Positions 21,201 to 32,800 of a stretch of 64,000 nt of DNA are shown here, one piece after another; within the stretch, counting starts at the first letter, position 1; each line of letters opens with the position of its first letter. Source of the DNA: Gavia stellata (taxonomy: Eukaryota; Chordata; Aves; Gaviiformes; Gaviidae); NCBI RefSeq assembly GCF_030936135.1, contig NC_082618.1:7785034-7849033 (forward strand), given 5' to 3'. The notes under the pieces are model-generated. The model made no database searches. It was not told the origin of the DNA and saw only the letters and a program-made list of their open reading frames with translations. The position numbers were made by a program, and so were the translations under genes.

Positions 21201-24200
21201 TCCATAACCCCAGAGGCAGGGCAGATTTGACGATCAAACTATCGAGACTTTGCTCAAAAGCAAACAGATCAATCTGAAGAGGGAGAAGTTCACCCTCCTC
21301 TTGAAATCAAAACCAAACAATCTGAGGATCCAGCTGCCCGGGACACTCTAACAACTGACCCAGGCAAACCTGCACGCTCTCCTGAGCGGGGAGGAAGGGA
21401 AGGCAGCTTGTGAAAAATAAGCAAGCAAAACCGTTCCTTTCCTACTGCAGAGGAACTGGCTGGCTAGGAGTAGGACCTCAGGAAAACTGCCCAAGATAAA
21501 CGGAGAGAATGGTGTGGGAATTAACCTCTGCACTGCTGTCCTGCAAACGCACCCTGGCAGCTCTGTCTTCTAGACATTTTGCAGCACGCTGTGCCACAGG
21601 AGCTCACCCGCGGGATCATGGCCACGAAGAGGAGACAGCATTTTCCACCTGCATGGGGTGCTGTTCCTACCAATACCCCTCAACCCAACTCACCCCAACG
21701 GACTTGAGCACACACAGAAATGCAACACCCAACATCACAGAAGACTTACTAAGACCTGGACTGATCTGCTTTGTAAACCAGCAATAGCACCTGAAGAGTA
21801 AGTAGGAGAAAGACAAGCTCAAGCTGTTTGGAGCACTCCTATCACTGCATTAATGACAACACTGATTAGAAACATCCATCATCTTTCACCCCTAAGTAAC
21901 ACCTTGAAGTTGGCACAGATACAGCTTGAAAAATAAATCAGCACAGAGGAGCGGTGGGGCAGGAACCCGTTTCCCCAGGGCATCACACGGGTGCTTGCTC
22001 TGGATGCTCAAAGCGAGAGCATTCACATGCAGAGGCAAGAAAAGAGCAGAAAACCGTATTTTAAAGAGCGCTTTAGGTGTCCATTGCTGCCATTGAATGT
22101 AATTAACTCCTGTGCTTAGAACTAAACGCAGCCAGACCTCGAAGTTAACACCTCCTTAAGAGGACATGGGAAGGGAGTGTTCTTTATTTTCCTGTCGTTA
22201 CTATTGTTTTACTGGGGTCTGTCTTTCACACAGCTAGTGAGAAAGGGAGAGCCTGATGAGTCTTGCTGCGGCTGTACAAAGCTGCTTTTCTACATGAAAG
22301 TTCAGGCTGACCAAAACAAAGAGAGACAAACTGAAGCGTTAGAAAAATTTGCGAGCTGTTAAGAAGAGGATTGCCTAGGACTTCCTTCTACACCATGCGA
22401 TGCTTGCTGGCACCCCCATTTTGTGATGAGAAACTGGGATTTAGGCTGCAGGCAGACAAGAAATGAGAACGGAAACCTTGCTTTAAGACTGGAATAGATT
22501 GAGCAGCAGGTAGAGGACCAAGACCCAGATAAAATCAATTGATGAACGCTGTTCTCAAGAATACTAGAGCTTAAAACGTTAACATTGTGAGAGTGTTATG
22601 ACCTGGAAAAAATATTTGGAGTTATTATTCTTAAATGACTAGGCTTACTATTACTAAAGGAAGCCATCTAAGTTTCCGTATCCTATACAAAGAGATTGCA
22701 AACAGGTAATTGAAGAACTTTGCAGTGGATCAAAACGCAGCAAATTTGCCAACGCCATCCAAATACCAACCCCTCTGCAGAGGGGAGCGAGATGTTATCC
22801 ACATAGGTATGTGGAACAGCAAACAAGAATTGGATGATCACCTTTTTCCCTTCAGGTAGGGGGATGCAGGGAGAGGGACGGGGGCGAATAAAAAAGGAAC
22901 TGCCCCTGTGTTTCTCAGGGGTAAGTACGTAACACCGTGGTACAAGGGAACATGCCGCCGGGCTCCCGCTAACACTGAGCCAGGACCAAAAGCCAAGAAC
23001 TGCCACAAGCCCTCAGAGCTTCTGGGGTGAGGCTAAAGCAGAAAGCAAGCCGTCCCACAGGCTTCCCTCTGCTCCCAGTTTAAAGCGTCTGTATCATGTT
23101 TGAGTCATTTCAGTCTCAAAAAAAAAAACCCAGGAAAAAAAAGGAGCTGGATTACAAAGGACTCCATGAAAGCAATAAAATCATCTGAGAGATTTGGCCT
23201 ACAAAGACAACAAGAGAATTCAATCTGCAGCTTACAGAAGAGTTGATAAGCAAAGATTTGTCTTGCTGTTGCCACAGTACTCAAGAAGGGCAGGGGAAAA
23301 GCGCGTGTGCAGGATCCGCTTAAAAAAAGTGAAATAAAATAAGCACACCATGAAAAGCTGTAGGAATATTTCTTTTCTTCCTTCAAAGCCATGATTTCAT
23401 GGCCTGATCTGCCCAGGGGAGAAGCTGCAACACTTTGGTGGCAGAGGTGCGAGCACGGACTATGAAGCCTTTTTGGTAACAGAATATCACCTGGTAAAGC
23501 TGGAACAGAGCCGGTGATTCTACACGTTTAACTCCTTCCAATGCTGAGAAGCTCAGGAGGACCTGCTTGTTCCATAGGAATTAAAATGTAAACTACACTA
23601 GCTAACTATTATCCCTACGAACATCACTTACGCTGGTCCTTAGGAATGGGGAAACAAATACCTCTTAACATTAATTAAACAACCGTTTAAATAACTTTCC
23701 CAAACCGTTATTGCCATTAGAGATAGGAAAGCAAAAGTCTCATTTTCAAAACAATCAGAACTGCTGTAAGGAATACATCATGTTAGAATATAGCACTTAA
23801 AAAAGTATTTAAAAAAAAAAAGATAAGAGAATGCCTTAGGCAGCAAGTTAAGCCATTACCTTTAGTGTGATACATAATAGCAGCCCTCAGGTCAAAAGAA
23901 CCCCAGCTATCTTTCCTTTCTAGGCCTCTCTGGTACCTCTGTTCTTTGGCGGAGGCTAGCAAATTGTTCGTAGGAGAGGCCAGAGGATTCTCTATTTCAT
24001 AGTCTTTTGAAAGAAACACTAAAGCACCTTGGCTACCGGTGTCTGCCTTTTGTAGGTCACCTGTGTGATGCGACTCCAAAGCTAAGACACCACCCTCAAC
24101 AGCAGTCCCAGGCTTAAGAATAGCACTAAGAATTTGGGGGCTAGTCCGTTTATCCAGCTCATAAGCCTTAGGAAACACAGGTTGTTCAGTTCCTGAGGGA

Positions 24201-27200
24201 ATGATTTCAGCACACTGTGAAACCAAAGCGGCAGGATATTCCCCTTGAAATGTCACTTCCATTAACTGATTATCCGCAGATTTCCCCACAACAGTTTCAG
24301 GGCCAGCGCTGGGCTCGTTTATGAAAGACAAGCCCCACTGATTCTGGAAGATATCTCCCAGGTTCTGCTGATTCGTCTGCGATGGGAAATCGACTTGCGC
24401 TGCACCCAGAAGCACAGTTTGCATATTTGAAGGGTAGATAAAAAGGCTAGATTTCTTTTGTTCGAGAGCTGTTGAAGTTGTACTGATGTCCTGGGGTACT
24501 GACTCGGAGGAGGTTGACGGTACAGTACTAGCAGCAGTTGAGAGCAGTGGCTGGGTCCCTGGAGAGTACACGCTTCCGTCAGTCCCCGCTAGAATTGGCC
24601 CATTCGAGAAGCTAGCAGAAGTAACAGATTTCATAGCAGACATGGGGACTTGGGACAGTCGACTTGATGTTTGGGCCGGCGTTTCCCCGGCAGATGACGA
24701 CGATGACGAAGACGACGTGGATGGCGTTTGAGCTGCTTTGTTGAGGTTTTCTTTAACTTTACTTGCATAACTTATTTTGGGAACAATTTTAGCACTGCTA
24801 TTGTCCACTGGAAAAACTGGGGGTGGTTTAAATAAGGTCCATGAGTCCTCTTTAGATGTAGCCGAGGCGTGCTTCCCTTTGGGCCGGTCATCGAACTTCT
24901 TGCTGCTAATCCCAGGTTTGGCATCAGAGTTTTTTCGCTGTACATCTCCAATCCCAGGCTTTCCCCGGCCTGCTCCACTAGCCCCAGCCTCGTATTTCCA
25001 AACAGGCTTAGTATTTTCAATTCGGTTCCCCTTTTGTTCACTATAATCAGGCTTGAAACTCTCAAGTTCCTGTTTTAAGGTTGGTGCACTAACCTCCTGT
25101 TGCATTATTTTGTCCTGTACTAGATTCAAGTTCTCACAACCCTTGGCACTGTTGCGCCTGCCTTTCCTTTTTTTAGGCGTAGTATATCCACTCTCGGAGC
25201 CACTACCATCGTTATCGGCCCCTTTGCCTACGTAGCCATTCGTGATATAGCTAGAGTTATTGGTTACCACCCCGTTTGGAATAGACACTCCCTCTGGCTT
25301 GTCTGAGGACTGGCTTTCTCTAAGTTTATTTTCGTAGGACTTCTCATTCTTTTTGTCCATGCTATTTTTCTGGATGAAGTTCTTGGTTTTGATTCCAGCC
25401 TTCCCCAAAGCACTGGCCTTCACAGTCTGCTTTGGGGTCACGTTAGTGTCTACGAGCTGCTGGCTGCCATTGGGTACCCTGGATCCTGGGGTGGTGGGTT
25501 CATCAGAGCACAGGCCCTTTAATGACACTTCTCTTTCTCCTGCGTTACCATTTAGCTCTCCGTAGCCTAGAAGAAAGCCAAAAACAACAAAAGGCAAGAA
25601 TTAGAATGTGAAATGTTAAACTTCTGATTGCAGAAAGCTGTAATCAGCCGCAGACATTTTAAAATAGGAAAACATCTAGTCTCTGATGTACAAAAGCCTA
25701 TGCTTATTGCTGGAAACCACAGCTAGAAGGGTTAAGCAGAAAGTACCAGCAGCTACTGACTCTCACGTACAACCGGGTGATGTATAGATAACAAAACAAA
25801 GCAGAAGTACATACAGATACTGTGTAAGGAAAATATACTGTACTAAAGATCACTGGCAAGCTGGAGAGCTATTTCATCAGCTACTATTTCCAGGTCACAC
25901 AGAGGAAAAAAAAAAAAATAATTCCCAGGGAGTTTCAAGACAGAAAGAACCGCTGCCTTTGCTACAAGATTTGTTGAGGTTCAGAATCCATACTGTGAAC
26001 AATGGCCAACTCCTATCATCTCCATCAGCTCCCAGGCCTGCAACACCAGCAGCCCTCCTTCCCACCCTGTTCCCAAACGCCATCGCTAGTAAAAGGGGGA
26101 AAAAAAAAGAAAAAAGCCATTTTCCAAAAGGACACGTCCAAGTCAAGTTGGAAGTTGCATCTACTCGCTTCATTTCAAAATAGCAACCAACACCTCCCTA
26201 CACGTGCTCTTTAGCTTTGGAAAGGTGATAAAACTGGGAAGAAACGCATCCCTGCAAGCGCCCTTCCACCATCCGTGGCAACTGGCCTCCTGCCCACTGA
26301 GAAACTTGGGTATTTCAGAGTCCCTGGGAGACCCAACACTCGCCAAGGGCTCCAGCTCATCCAACCCCGAGATCATGCTGTACACTCAGCCTTCCTTTTT
26401 GCTTCTCAAGTTCACTTCTAGGCCTTACGGTTCTGACGTGAATCTTGGGAGTGCAATTCAAGCGCAACTGAAGTGGAGCTGGAAGCCCAGGACAGTCTTG
26501 ACCCAACCACCTCACCTGCCTCAACCTTTTTTATATTTTTTTTTTAATCTCTGGCCAGAGACCTATTGCTTTTGCAGACCCTGGCTATAACGCCCCAAGA
26601 GAAGCCTTGAAGCCCCACTGAGGGATGGGAAGAGCACGCTGTACCCAGCTCAGCAAATACACCGCAGCTGCGGACGGAGGAGAGGGACTCCCTCCTACTG
26701 CACCCGCTCCTCCAGGAAGAGTGCTAGCCTCGCTCCTCCTCCGGCTCATCCGTCCTCCTTCCCGAGGGTGGAAAGCCTTAAATCTCCCGCAACAACTGAC
26801 CCACCTAAGGCTTCATCCGCAGCCGCGGTGCTGCCAAGTCAGCACTGCGCACGGAGTCCCCCAAGAACGAGAGCGGGCAAAACTCCAGCTTGAAAAAGAA
26901 TGTTTTTGTTGTTGCCGATGTTGTTGAAATTAACTGCTATACTAAAAATCATTGTTATCCTCACATCCTGGAGCCTCAGATGTCTGGCAGATGTAACCGC
27001 TCAAGTTCTGTGCAAGTCGGGAACACAAGAATCCTTGTAGGAATCTTTACAGGAATTCCACAACTGAGTTTGCCGAGGGGGATCAAAAAGGATTTTACTA
27101 GATGCAAGTATCTGTAACCACCACAACTTCCACTGCAACTTTCAAATACGCTGTTAAGAATATTAACCGTGAATACTTCATCCCAGAGAAACCTGAGAGG

Positions 27201-28815
27201 ATGGGATTCTCAGCTGAGCAAAGGACTAAAAATTAAGTACTTCAGAATACCGTGCAGAGGAAGCCTTCTCAAGAGCAACGTGTTATAGCTGACCTTGTAT
27301 GACTCAAGACTTCTGACACCACTTGTTAATGAAACAAAACAATAAGAGTGGTCATAAGACCATTGCAGATGAGGAGCAAAAGAATAAAACGAACAAAATC
27401 CATTTCAGTAAGTCAGTGTGTCAGCAGTTTCTAGTTCCAATTTTCAAGTATTCACAACTCAGCCGCCCGAGTTTTCTCCAAATCAACATTTGGCGCAGCT
27501 GGCTCTGGCCTGGACACAGAGGTGCAGCAACCAACGTTTAGGGGAGGGGAAGGAAAAAAAAAAAAAAGGATGTCAAAATGAACAGGTGAAGAGTATTTAG
27601 CAACCTCACAAGGTGTTTCATAGCTGCAAAGGGAGGGGTGTCAGCGTAAGTGCATATTAAAACCCCGGGCACACTGCGGACAGTGGAATGACTACTCAAC
27701 TTCTTTTTGCTCAGGAACTTATCTTAGCGTACGCCTGGCCGGGTCCCTGCCGACCCCCGCTCCGGGGGCTGCCCGCGGGGGCACCGTGCGCGGCTCCGGG
27801 GCACTACCCACCCCGCTCCCGCTGCCGGCCGGGCCCCCCCGTCTGCCGCCTGATGTGCGTCAAAATTCCAAGGAAAAAAAAAAAAATAAAATAGAGGTAC
27901 GCGGCATTTTGTCTGTCCTTGTAATCACGCACTTGCTTTGAACCCACGCAGGCCCCCAGAGGGGGATTTTTAAGAGGCAGCAGCCGGCCGGGCAGCCCCC
28001 CGTGAGCGAGATGGGGGCTCCGACCCTGCTCGGGAGCAGCCCCCCCCGGCCCCGCCGTAGCCAGGGCTGCCCCGCCACCGCCTCTGCGGCGCTGCCGCCC
28101 GGCCAGCGCGCCGGTACGCCGCCGGCTCGGCACAGCCGCCCTCCCGGCCGGCCCGGAGAGCGCGGCCCCGGCCCCAGCCCCTGCGCCCCCCCGGCTAAGG
28201 GCGGCGGCCGGGGAGGAGGAGGCGGCGGCCGAAGGCCCCCGGGCCGGGCCGGGCCGGGCCCCGCCGCCTCCCCGCTCCCACCGGCGGGGCCGCCCCCCCC
28301 CCTTATCTGACTCATTGATTTTTACGCTCATCAATTTTTAACCAGCGCCGCCCCCCCCGCAGCCCCCCGGCTCGGCGCGGCCCGGGCGGGGGGCAGCACC
28401 CCCCAGGGCGGCGCGGCCCGGCCCCACGTGCCCGGCGGGCGGCGGCGGTGCCGGCGGGCCCCGCGGCTCCCGCAGCCGCGCCGGCCCCAACATGGCGGAC
28501 AGGAAGCGGCCCCAGCGCGGCGGAGAAGCTTCCAGCCGGGCCGGGGGAGGAGGAGGCGGAGGAGGAGGAGGAGGATGGCCCCGCCGCCGCCCCGCGAAGG
28601 TCACAGGCCCCGGCCCGCCGCCCGCCCCGACCTGGTCTCCGCTTCGGCGCCTCCTGGTGCTGCGGGCCGCCGTGCTTGTGCTCGTGTCGGAGCGGCGGCT
28701 TGGGCTGGGCTCGGCCGTCGGGCGGCGGCAGGTAGGCGCTCTGCGGGTGGTGGTGGTGGTGGTGGCCGTAGTAGTAGTAATGGTGGTGATGGTGGTGGTG
28801 GGGCTGCTCCTCCAT
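15161..28815 (-). CDS. NUFIP2: NUFIP2, FMRP- and Roquin-associated RNA-binding protein (spliced: 28815-28632, 25566-23860, 15883-15851, 15213-15161)
   Basis: NUFIP2 (82-FIP) binds RNA, associates with FMRP on ribosomes, enters stress granules and acts as a cofactor of Roquin in mRNA control (family knowledge). Four coding exons total 1977 nt, giving 658 residues; human is 695 from memory, the difference lying mainly in the N-terminal His/Gln region. Residues 6-23 are His7-Tyr4-Gly-His6. A basic stretch PKKRKGRR at about 192-199 is a candidate nuclear localisation signal. A Ser-rich tract lies near 344-353. Well-kept blocks include SWTLFKPPPVFPVDNSSAK (about 303-321) and DSWGSFDLRAA near the C terminus, which ends RIITYDEAMDRPDQ. 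Most of the chain is low-complexity and probably disordered. Start choice: the ATG at 28815 is the first after an in-frame TGA at 28935-28933. Confidence 0.95.
15214..15850 (-). other. NUFIP2: NUFIP2 intron 3 (637 bp)
   Basis: Short GT-AG intron between the 33-nt exon and the last exon. No other gene or repeat recognised. Confidence 0.85.
15851..15883 (-). CDS. NUFIP2: NUFIP2 exon 3 (33-nt small exon)
   Basis: Acceptor gtctccacag and donor gtaagg flank exactly 33 nt, encoding EMESVWNLQKQ together with the split codons. It matches the mammalian EMESIWNLQKQ (from memory). Because 33 is divisible by 3, skipping would remove 11 residues without a frameshift. Confidence 0.93.
18740..18815 (+). 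mobile_element. Old CR1 LINE 3'-end fragment
   Basis: The stretch gagccaggggcagaactagg, then tcacctcccgtgccccttcc and aacctc, follows the usual CR1 3' end (gagcagggg, ggactagatgacctcc, ggtcccttccaacctc) with several substitutions and has lost the terminal ATTCTATG repeats. It is antisense to NUFIP2, inside intron 2. The match is from memory of the CR1 consensus; no search was run. Confidence 0.55.
19257..19300 (+). repeat. A-rich (AAAAC-type) simple repeat
   Basis: Runs of A broken by single C over about 44 bases in NUFIP2 intron 2. Low-complexity DNA, perhaps the remains of a poly(A) tail, but no adjacent retroposon body is recognised. Confidence 0.7.
23860..25566 (-). CDS. NUFIP2: NUFIP2 exon 2 (large central exon)
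   Basis: 1707 nt carrying residues 62-630 with no stop. The acceptor is ttcttctag and the donor gtaatg at 23859. It starts GYGELNGNAGEREVSLK and ends DLRAAIMYHTK. If the donor is not used, the frame runs on for about 25 residues into intron 2. Confidence 0.96.
25567..28631 (-). other. NUFIP2: NUFIP2 intron 1 (about 3.1 kb)
   Basis: The GC-rich 5' part (27.7-28.6 kb) is in the CpG island and holds a YY1-type site (aacatggcgg, plus strand, about 28489-28498) and a small AT-rich cluster at 28303-28341. The rest is ordinary intron with a short poly(A) run at 25904-25918. Confidence 0.82.
28303..28341. promoter_or_regulatory. AT-rich motif cluster in NUFIP2 intron 1
   Basis: A 39-base AT-rich island in very GC-rich surroundings. 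It holds a GATA-type TTATC (28303-28307), a consensus AP-1 TGACTCA (28308-28314), and two related blocks, ATTGATTTTTA and ATCAATTTTTA, separated by a few bases. It looks like a compact factor-binding cluster; function is inferred. Confidence 0.4.
28632..28815 (-). CDS. NUFIP2: NUFIP2 coding exon 1 (His/Tyr-rich N terminus)
   Basis: 184 nt encoding 61 residues plus one base. It starts MEEQP, then His7, Tyr4, Gly, His6, then a Pro-rich stretch and HQEAPKRRP. The donor is gtcggg at 28631, which is weak beyond the GT (usual gtragt). It still joins exon 2 correctly: G|GC TAC GGA GAG gives GYGE, as in human NUFIP2. The exon lies in a CpG island. Confidence 0.88.
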
Positions 28816-29899
28816 GGGGGGCGGCTGGCGGGGCCGGGCCGGGCTGGGCACTCGCTGCTGGGCCGTGCGGCTCCGGCGCTGGGACGCGGCTGGCGCGGGG
28901 GAGGCGGCGGACTGGCAGCGCCCGCCCTGCAATCAGCGAGCCGCGCCGCCGCGACCGCCCCCCGCCCCGCCCCGCGCCGGCCGCCCGGCGGAAAAGGAAG
29001 CGCCGGCCGCCCGGCGGAGGGGAGAGGAGAGGCGGTGCGGTGCGGTGCGGGGGGCACCCGGCGCGGGCGGGCCCCGCCCGGCCGCCCCCCCCCTCCCCGG
29101 GGGCAGCGGCAGGTGAGGCCGCGCTGCCGGAGACGGGGGGGGCTTCGCCCCCCTCCCCGCGCTAAAGGCGGCCGAGCCGGAAAAAGCGGCCGCGCCGGAG
29201 CCATCTCCTTCCCCTGCCCTCGCCGCTGAGTCAGGCCCCGGCGCCTGGCGAGCAGCCCCGCGCCTTCGCTTCCAGAGAAGCGGGGTGTTTCACAACCCCG
29301 CGCCGCAGCCTCGCCTCCCGGAGGCCGGGTTTCGCTGCAGGGTCACCGGGGAGGAGGGCGGGCGGCCCGGCAGGCAGCGAAGCCTCCTTTCACCGTGAAG
29401 GAGCGGATAAACCGCGCCCCGCGGTGCCAGGCGGGTGGGGGCTGTTGGGTCAGCGTCAAAGGGGGCCACGCTGGAGGGGATTCGGTCAGGGAGGTGAAGC
29501 AGGAACAGGGTCAACTGCCGCGTTTCCAGCCGCAGTGGCGGAGAAGGCGGGAGCGGCAGCAGCGCTCCCGGAAAGAGGCCGGGTTGAGCTGCAGAGGCTC
29601 CCGCCGGAGCCCCGGGCTGCTCCCGGGCTCCACCCGCAGACCGCCCGACAGCAGCGCAGCCCGGGACGGCCCCCGCTGCTCCCCCGTCCCCGGGCCCGCT
29701 GGAGCACGGTCAGCGGGGTGCCCGGCGGCTAGGGGACTCCGCTAAGGGAGCCCTGAGCGCGCTCCGCGGCGGGGGGAAGGCCCGCGGGACGGCCCCGCAG
29801 GCTGCCGCTCCGGCCGACGGCTCCCGGCTCCCGCCTCGGCACCCAGGCGGAGCGCAAACGGAGCCGAGGACTCCCCACGGACACCCAGAAGCGTTTTGA

Positions 29900-32800
29900 T
29901 CTGAACGCAGAGCGGTGAGGAACCGGGGCAGGAGTTAATCAGGAGGGTAGGGAGAGGGCAGAGAGAGGGATGGGGAGACCCGAGATGAACACGTACAGGC
30001 TGGAGTCGGAGGCAGAGTCCTGCCCCGGGTAACTCGCTGCTCCGGCGCGATTGATTACCTCCAAATACTCGCAACGTGCATGGCATCAAACACGGAGGAA
30101 GAGTGACAAAAGAAAATGTGATCATGTAATTAAAGACTTATAATTAAAATGCACAAAAAGTAGAAACAAGCTGCATAAGTGATATTAAAAATAGTATGTC
30201 CTTGCTTCTCAGGGCTTGCAGTTGAAGCTTTAATGCCCTGCTATATTTCTTTAATATTTTAATACAGGAAATTAATGAGGTTCCCGTGTCCAGAAAGCCC
30301 TATCAGACTTTGGCTCTGTTCTGCTGGGCACTGTACAAAAGACAGAGCCCTTGCCCAGAGATTTTACAGTTCCCAAGTTTTATTTGAACTGAACATGGTT
30401 GAAAGTTTATGCCTCAAGCACAGCTTCCCACTCCACCCTCCTCTTTAATACATCCGAGGGAAAACTTTTCCTACCAGAACTACCAACTTCTACATTAATA
30501 TAGAAGATTTATTTTCAAGATTTGAGGTGCCTGAAATATCACGAGTTCTTTGCCAAAGGGGCCCCACAGTTTACATTTCTTTCAGCACAATGCAAAGCGA
30601 TTTCAAATGCAGGGAAACCATTTAAGCAAGCAACTGTGAACTTTGGGCTTTACCCATGCTCTCAGGAATAACGGTCCTTTCAAACGCTGACTCATAGAGT
30701 GACCTCACATTGCTTAGGAGACAAGTCTTGAAATGAGGAGTCAGGCTTTAATCACAGTTGACATTTTATTGGTGGCTTGGAAGAATTTATTTTTAATATA
30801 AGGAACTGGCTAGAAGACATAAACTTCAAAAGACTCTGAAGAAAGCAAACAATTATGGGCAAATCAGCTCTGCACACACATATACCAGAAATCTAAATAC
30901 AGAGGGCAGTGGGTTGTCTCTTCATGAAAGACAAAGCAACTATTTTGCCGCTTAGAAGTACCATGTTGTCGATATTATATTACCTAAAGCTTGCAAAAAC
31001 AGATTAAAAAAAATCCAGAATAATAGAGCCTGGGCCCATCACCTTCAGTAACACACCTAACAAACGAAGCACAGGCATCCCACTGCTGGCATCCCGCGCC
31101 ACGAGGCAGCTAACTGCACACGCGTCTACAAGGTGGGTTGCGGCCCCGCTTAGTGCAGAGATGCGTTTTAAAGGTACTGCAAGTTCCAGCATGCGGTGCT
31201 GCACCACGGCCCAGTGACTGCTACCTGCCGTGCTGGGACACGTAGTCTTCAGCAGCTCTACTTCATCTTAATCCCATCGTTAGCACAACCTTGCAGCAGT
31301 TACATTGCGTATTAATATTCAACAGTTGTTTGGGATGTTGAAGAGGGAAACCGGAGACTTCCGTGCCTCCTCATCATTCCTTCTTACTGCTCTTTGAGTT
31401 TGGCAAGCCAGCAGGGTCTTGTGCAAAGGAAAGAGGTAATTTTCCTTGGAATTCCACACCCAGTGCCAAGTATTCCCACATCCAGGCACAAAGCTGGGCA
31501 CAGCCAGCGTCATTTCTAACTCAGTAATTTATTCAAAGCTTCATTTTATAAACAGCTTTGAAGTAGATGGCTTTTCAGAGAACCTGCCATTTAAAGATGC
31601 AAAAGGAATGAATCAACTGCTACAGAAGCCATGAGAAAGTTTTCCTGGAGAGTCTGACCCGAGACAAGTTTTGAATTAATACGAAAATGCAGTTAAACTG
31701 AGAAGCTATTCTAGGGATTTTCTAAGAACAAATAATTTCCTTTCAAAGGCAATCCTCTTTAAGACACTACATTTAATTTCCATTAAATGTTTTCAGGTAA
31801 GTTAAAACTGAAACTATAAAATTAAATCTGTGAAAAGAAAAATGCTGGCTTTGTAATATCTCTTTGTGTCTGCCTCCTGTTTAAAACCCAAAATTGGGAA
31901 ACATCAAAATTACCATATTTATAGATCTTGGGGAGAGCTCTTATACAAAGTATGTGTGGCATTTATTTACATTTTTTTGCCCAGTGTTTTCATTTATAGC
32001 AAGCATTCAGACTTGCAATATTCTCTATATTCTAACACATCCAACCTAACAGCACTCAAGCAGATGTTTAGTTCCAAGTATGTTTACAACCATACTATTC
32101 AAAACCTTGCCACATTTGGCCCCTGAAATCGAATGTCTTTCAATACAACGCTGTCATGATTTACCCGTTAATACTCAAATGTTGGAGGAAGACTCAGATC
32201 TCAGAAGTAGTTTAGTCAAGATGGATGACAGGGGTGACAGTGCTCCTTGCAGCCTTCTGCTTGACCAGGGGTACAGCTATCCTCACACAGCTCACAATGC
32301 CGGCCTTCGAAATTACGTTTGGGTAAGGTGGAACCTTGCCTTGACTCCATTTTTGTCCTCTGCTGTGTACATTATTTATAGGTACAAAGCCGGTCTCTTT
32401 AAAGACTTCTACCTCTAGAGACAGCTTGATAATGGACTTTGGGTTAGAGGTCTTAAAAAGCAGCCAAAAAAAAAAAAAGGATTTAATCCCTAACTGAATT
32501 GTAGGAATGGATACCGTGGACATTTATCCTTCCTGTCCCTAACAATTTAAACATTTCCACCTAATAGCATATGCTGAATTAAGATTATTTTTTTCTAAAA
32601 ACTTAACTTCCAAATGCAATAAGCACACTATGTTAATCCTTCACTCACTCTCCAGAAAATTAAGGCAGCCCAGCACCAAAAATAACCATAGGGCATAGTT
32701 TTGTGAGGCAGCAAAACTGACGTAACGGCTAGCTGCTCCCAAAAGGGAAGGTCATCCCTCTCCCTCTGCCTGCCTGCCTCTGCCCTGCCCTCACAGCAGC

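Larger units (their letters stand above)
15884..23859 (-). other. NUFIP2: NUFIP2 intron 2 (about 8.0 kb)
   Basis: GT-AG intron with no conserved coding segment on either strand. It contains an old CR1 fragment near 18750 (plus strand) and an A/C-rich simple repeat near 19257-19300. Otherwise nothing recognisable. Confidence 0.82.
27700..29900. promoter_or_regulatory. NUFIP2: CpG island and promoter of NUFIP2
   Basis: Very GC- and CpG-rich DNA spanning coding exon 1, the start of intron 1 and the upstream flank. No TATA box is apparent on the minus strand above 28815, as expected for a ubiquitous gene. The start of transcription is probably somewhere in 28930-29230 but cannot be fixed. A TGAGTCA motif lies at 29227-29233. 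Confidence 0.72.

Noticed and set aside
23783-23859. Alternative NUFIP2 C terminus reading on from exon 2
   Set aside because: It is read-through into intron 2 past a usable donor; the downstream exons restore the conserved C terminus. Could exist as intron retention but nothing supports it.
24486-24731. Acidic 81-codon plus-strand frame opposite NUFIP2 exon 2
   Set aside because: Antisense shadow; its Asp-rich end is the reverse of the NUFIP2 serine tract codons.
28816-28932. Possible 39-residue N-terminal extension of NUFIP2 from 28932
   Set aside because: The first codon there is TTG, not ATG, preceded by TGA. The first in-frame ATG is at 28815, which also matches the family start MEE.
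28338-29229. Several 200-290-codon frames in the NUFIP2 CpG island
   Set aside because: Shadows of GC-rich DNA. Only the frame from 28815 down to 28632 on the minus strand matches NUFIP2.
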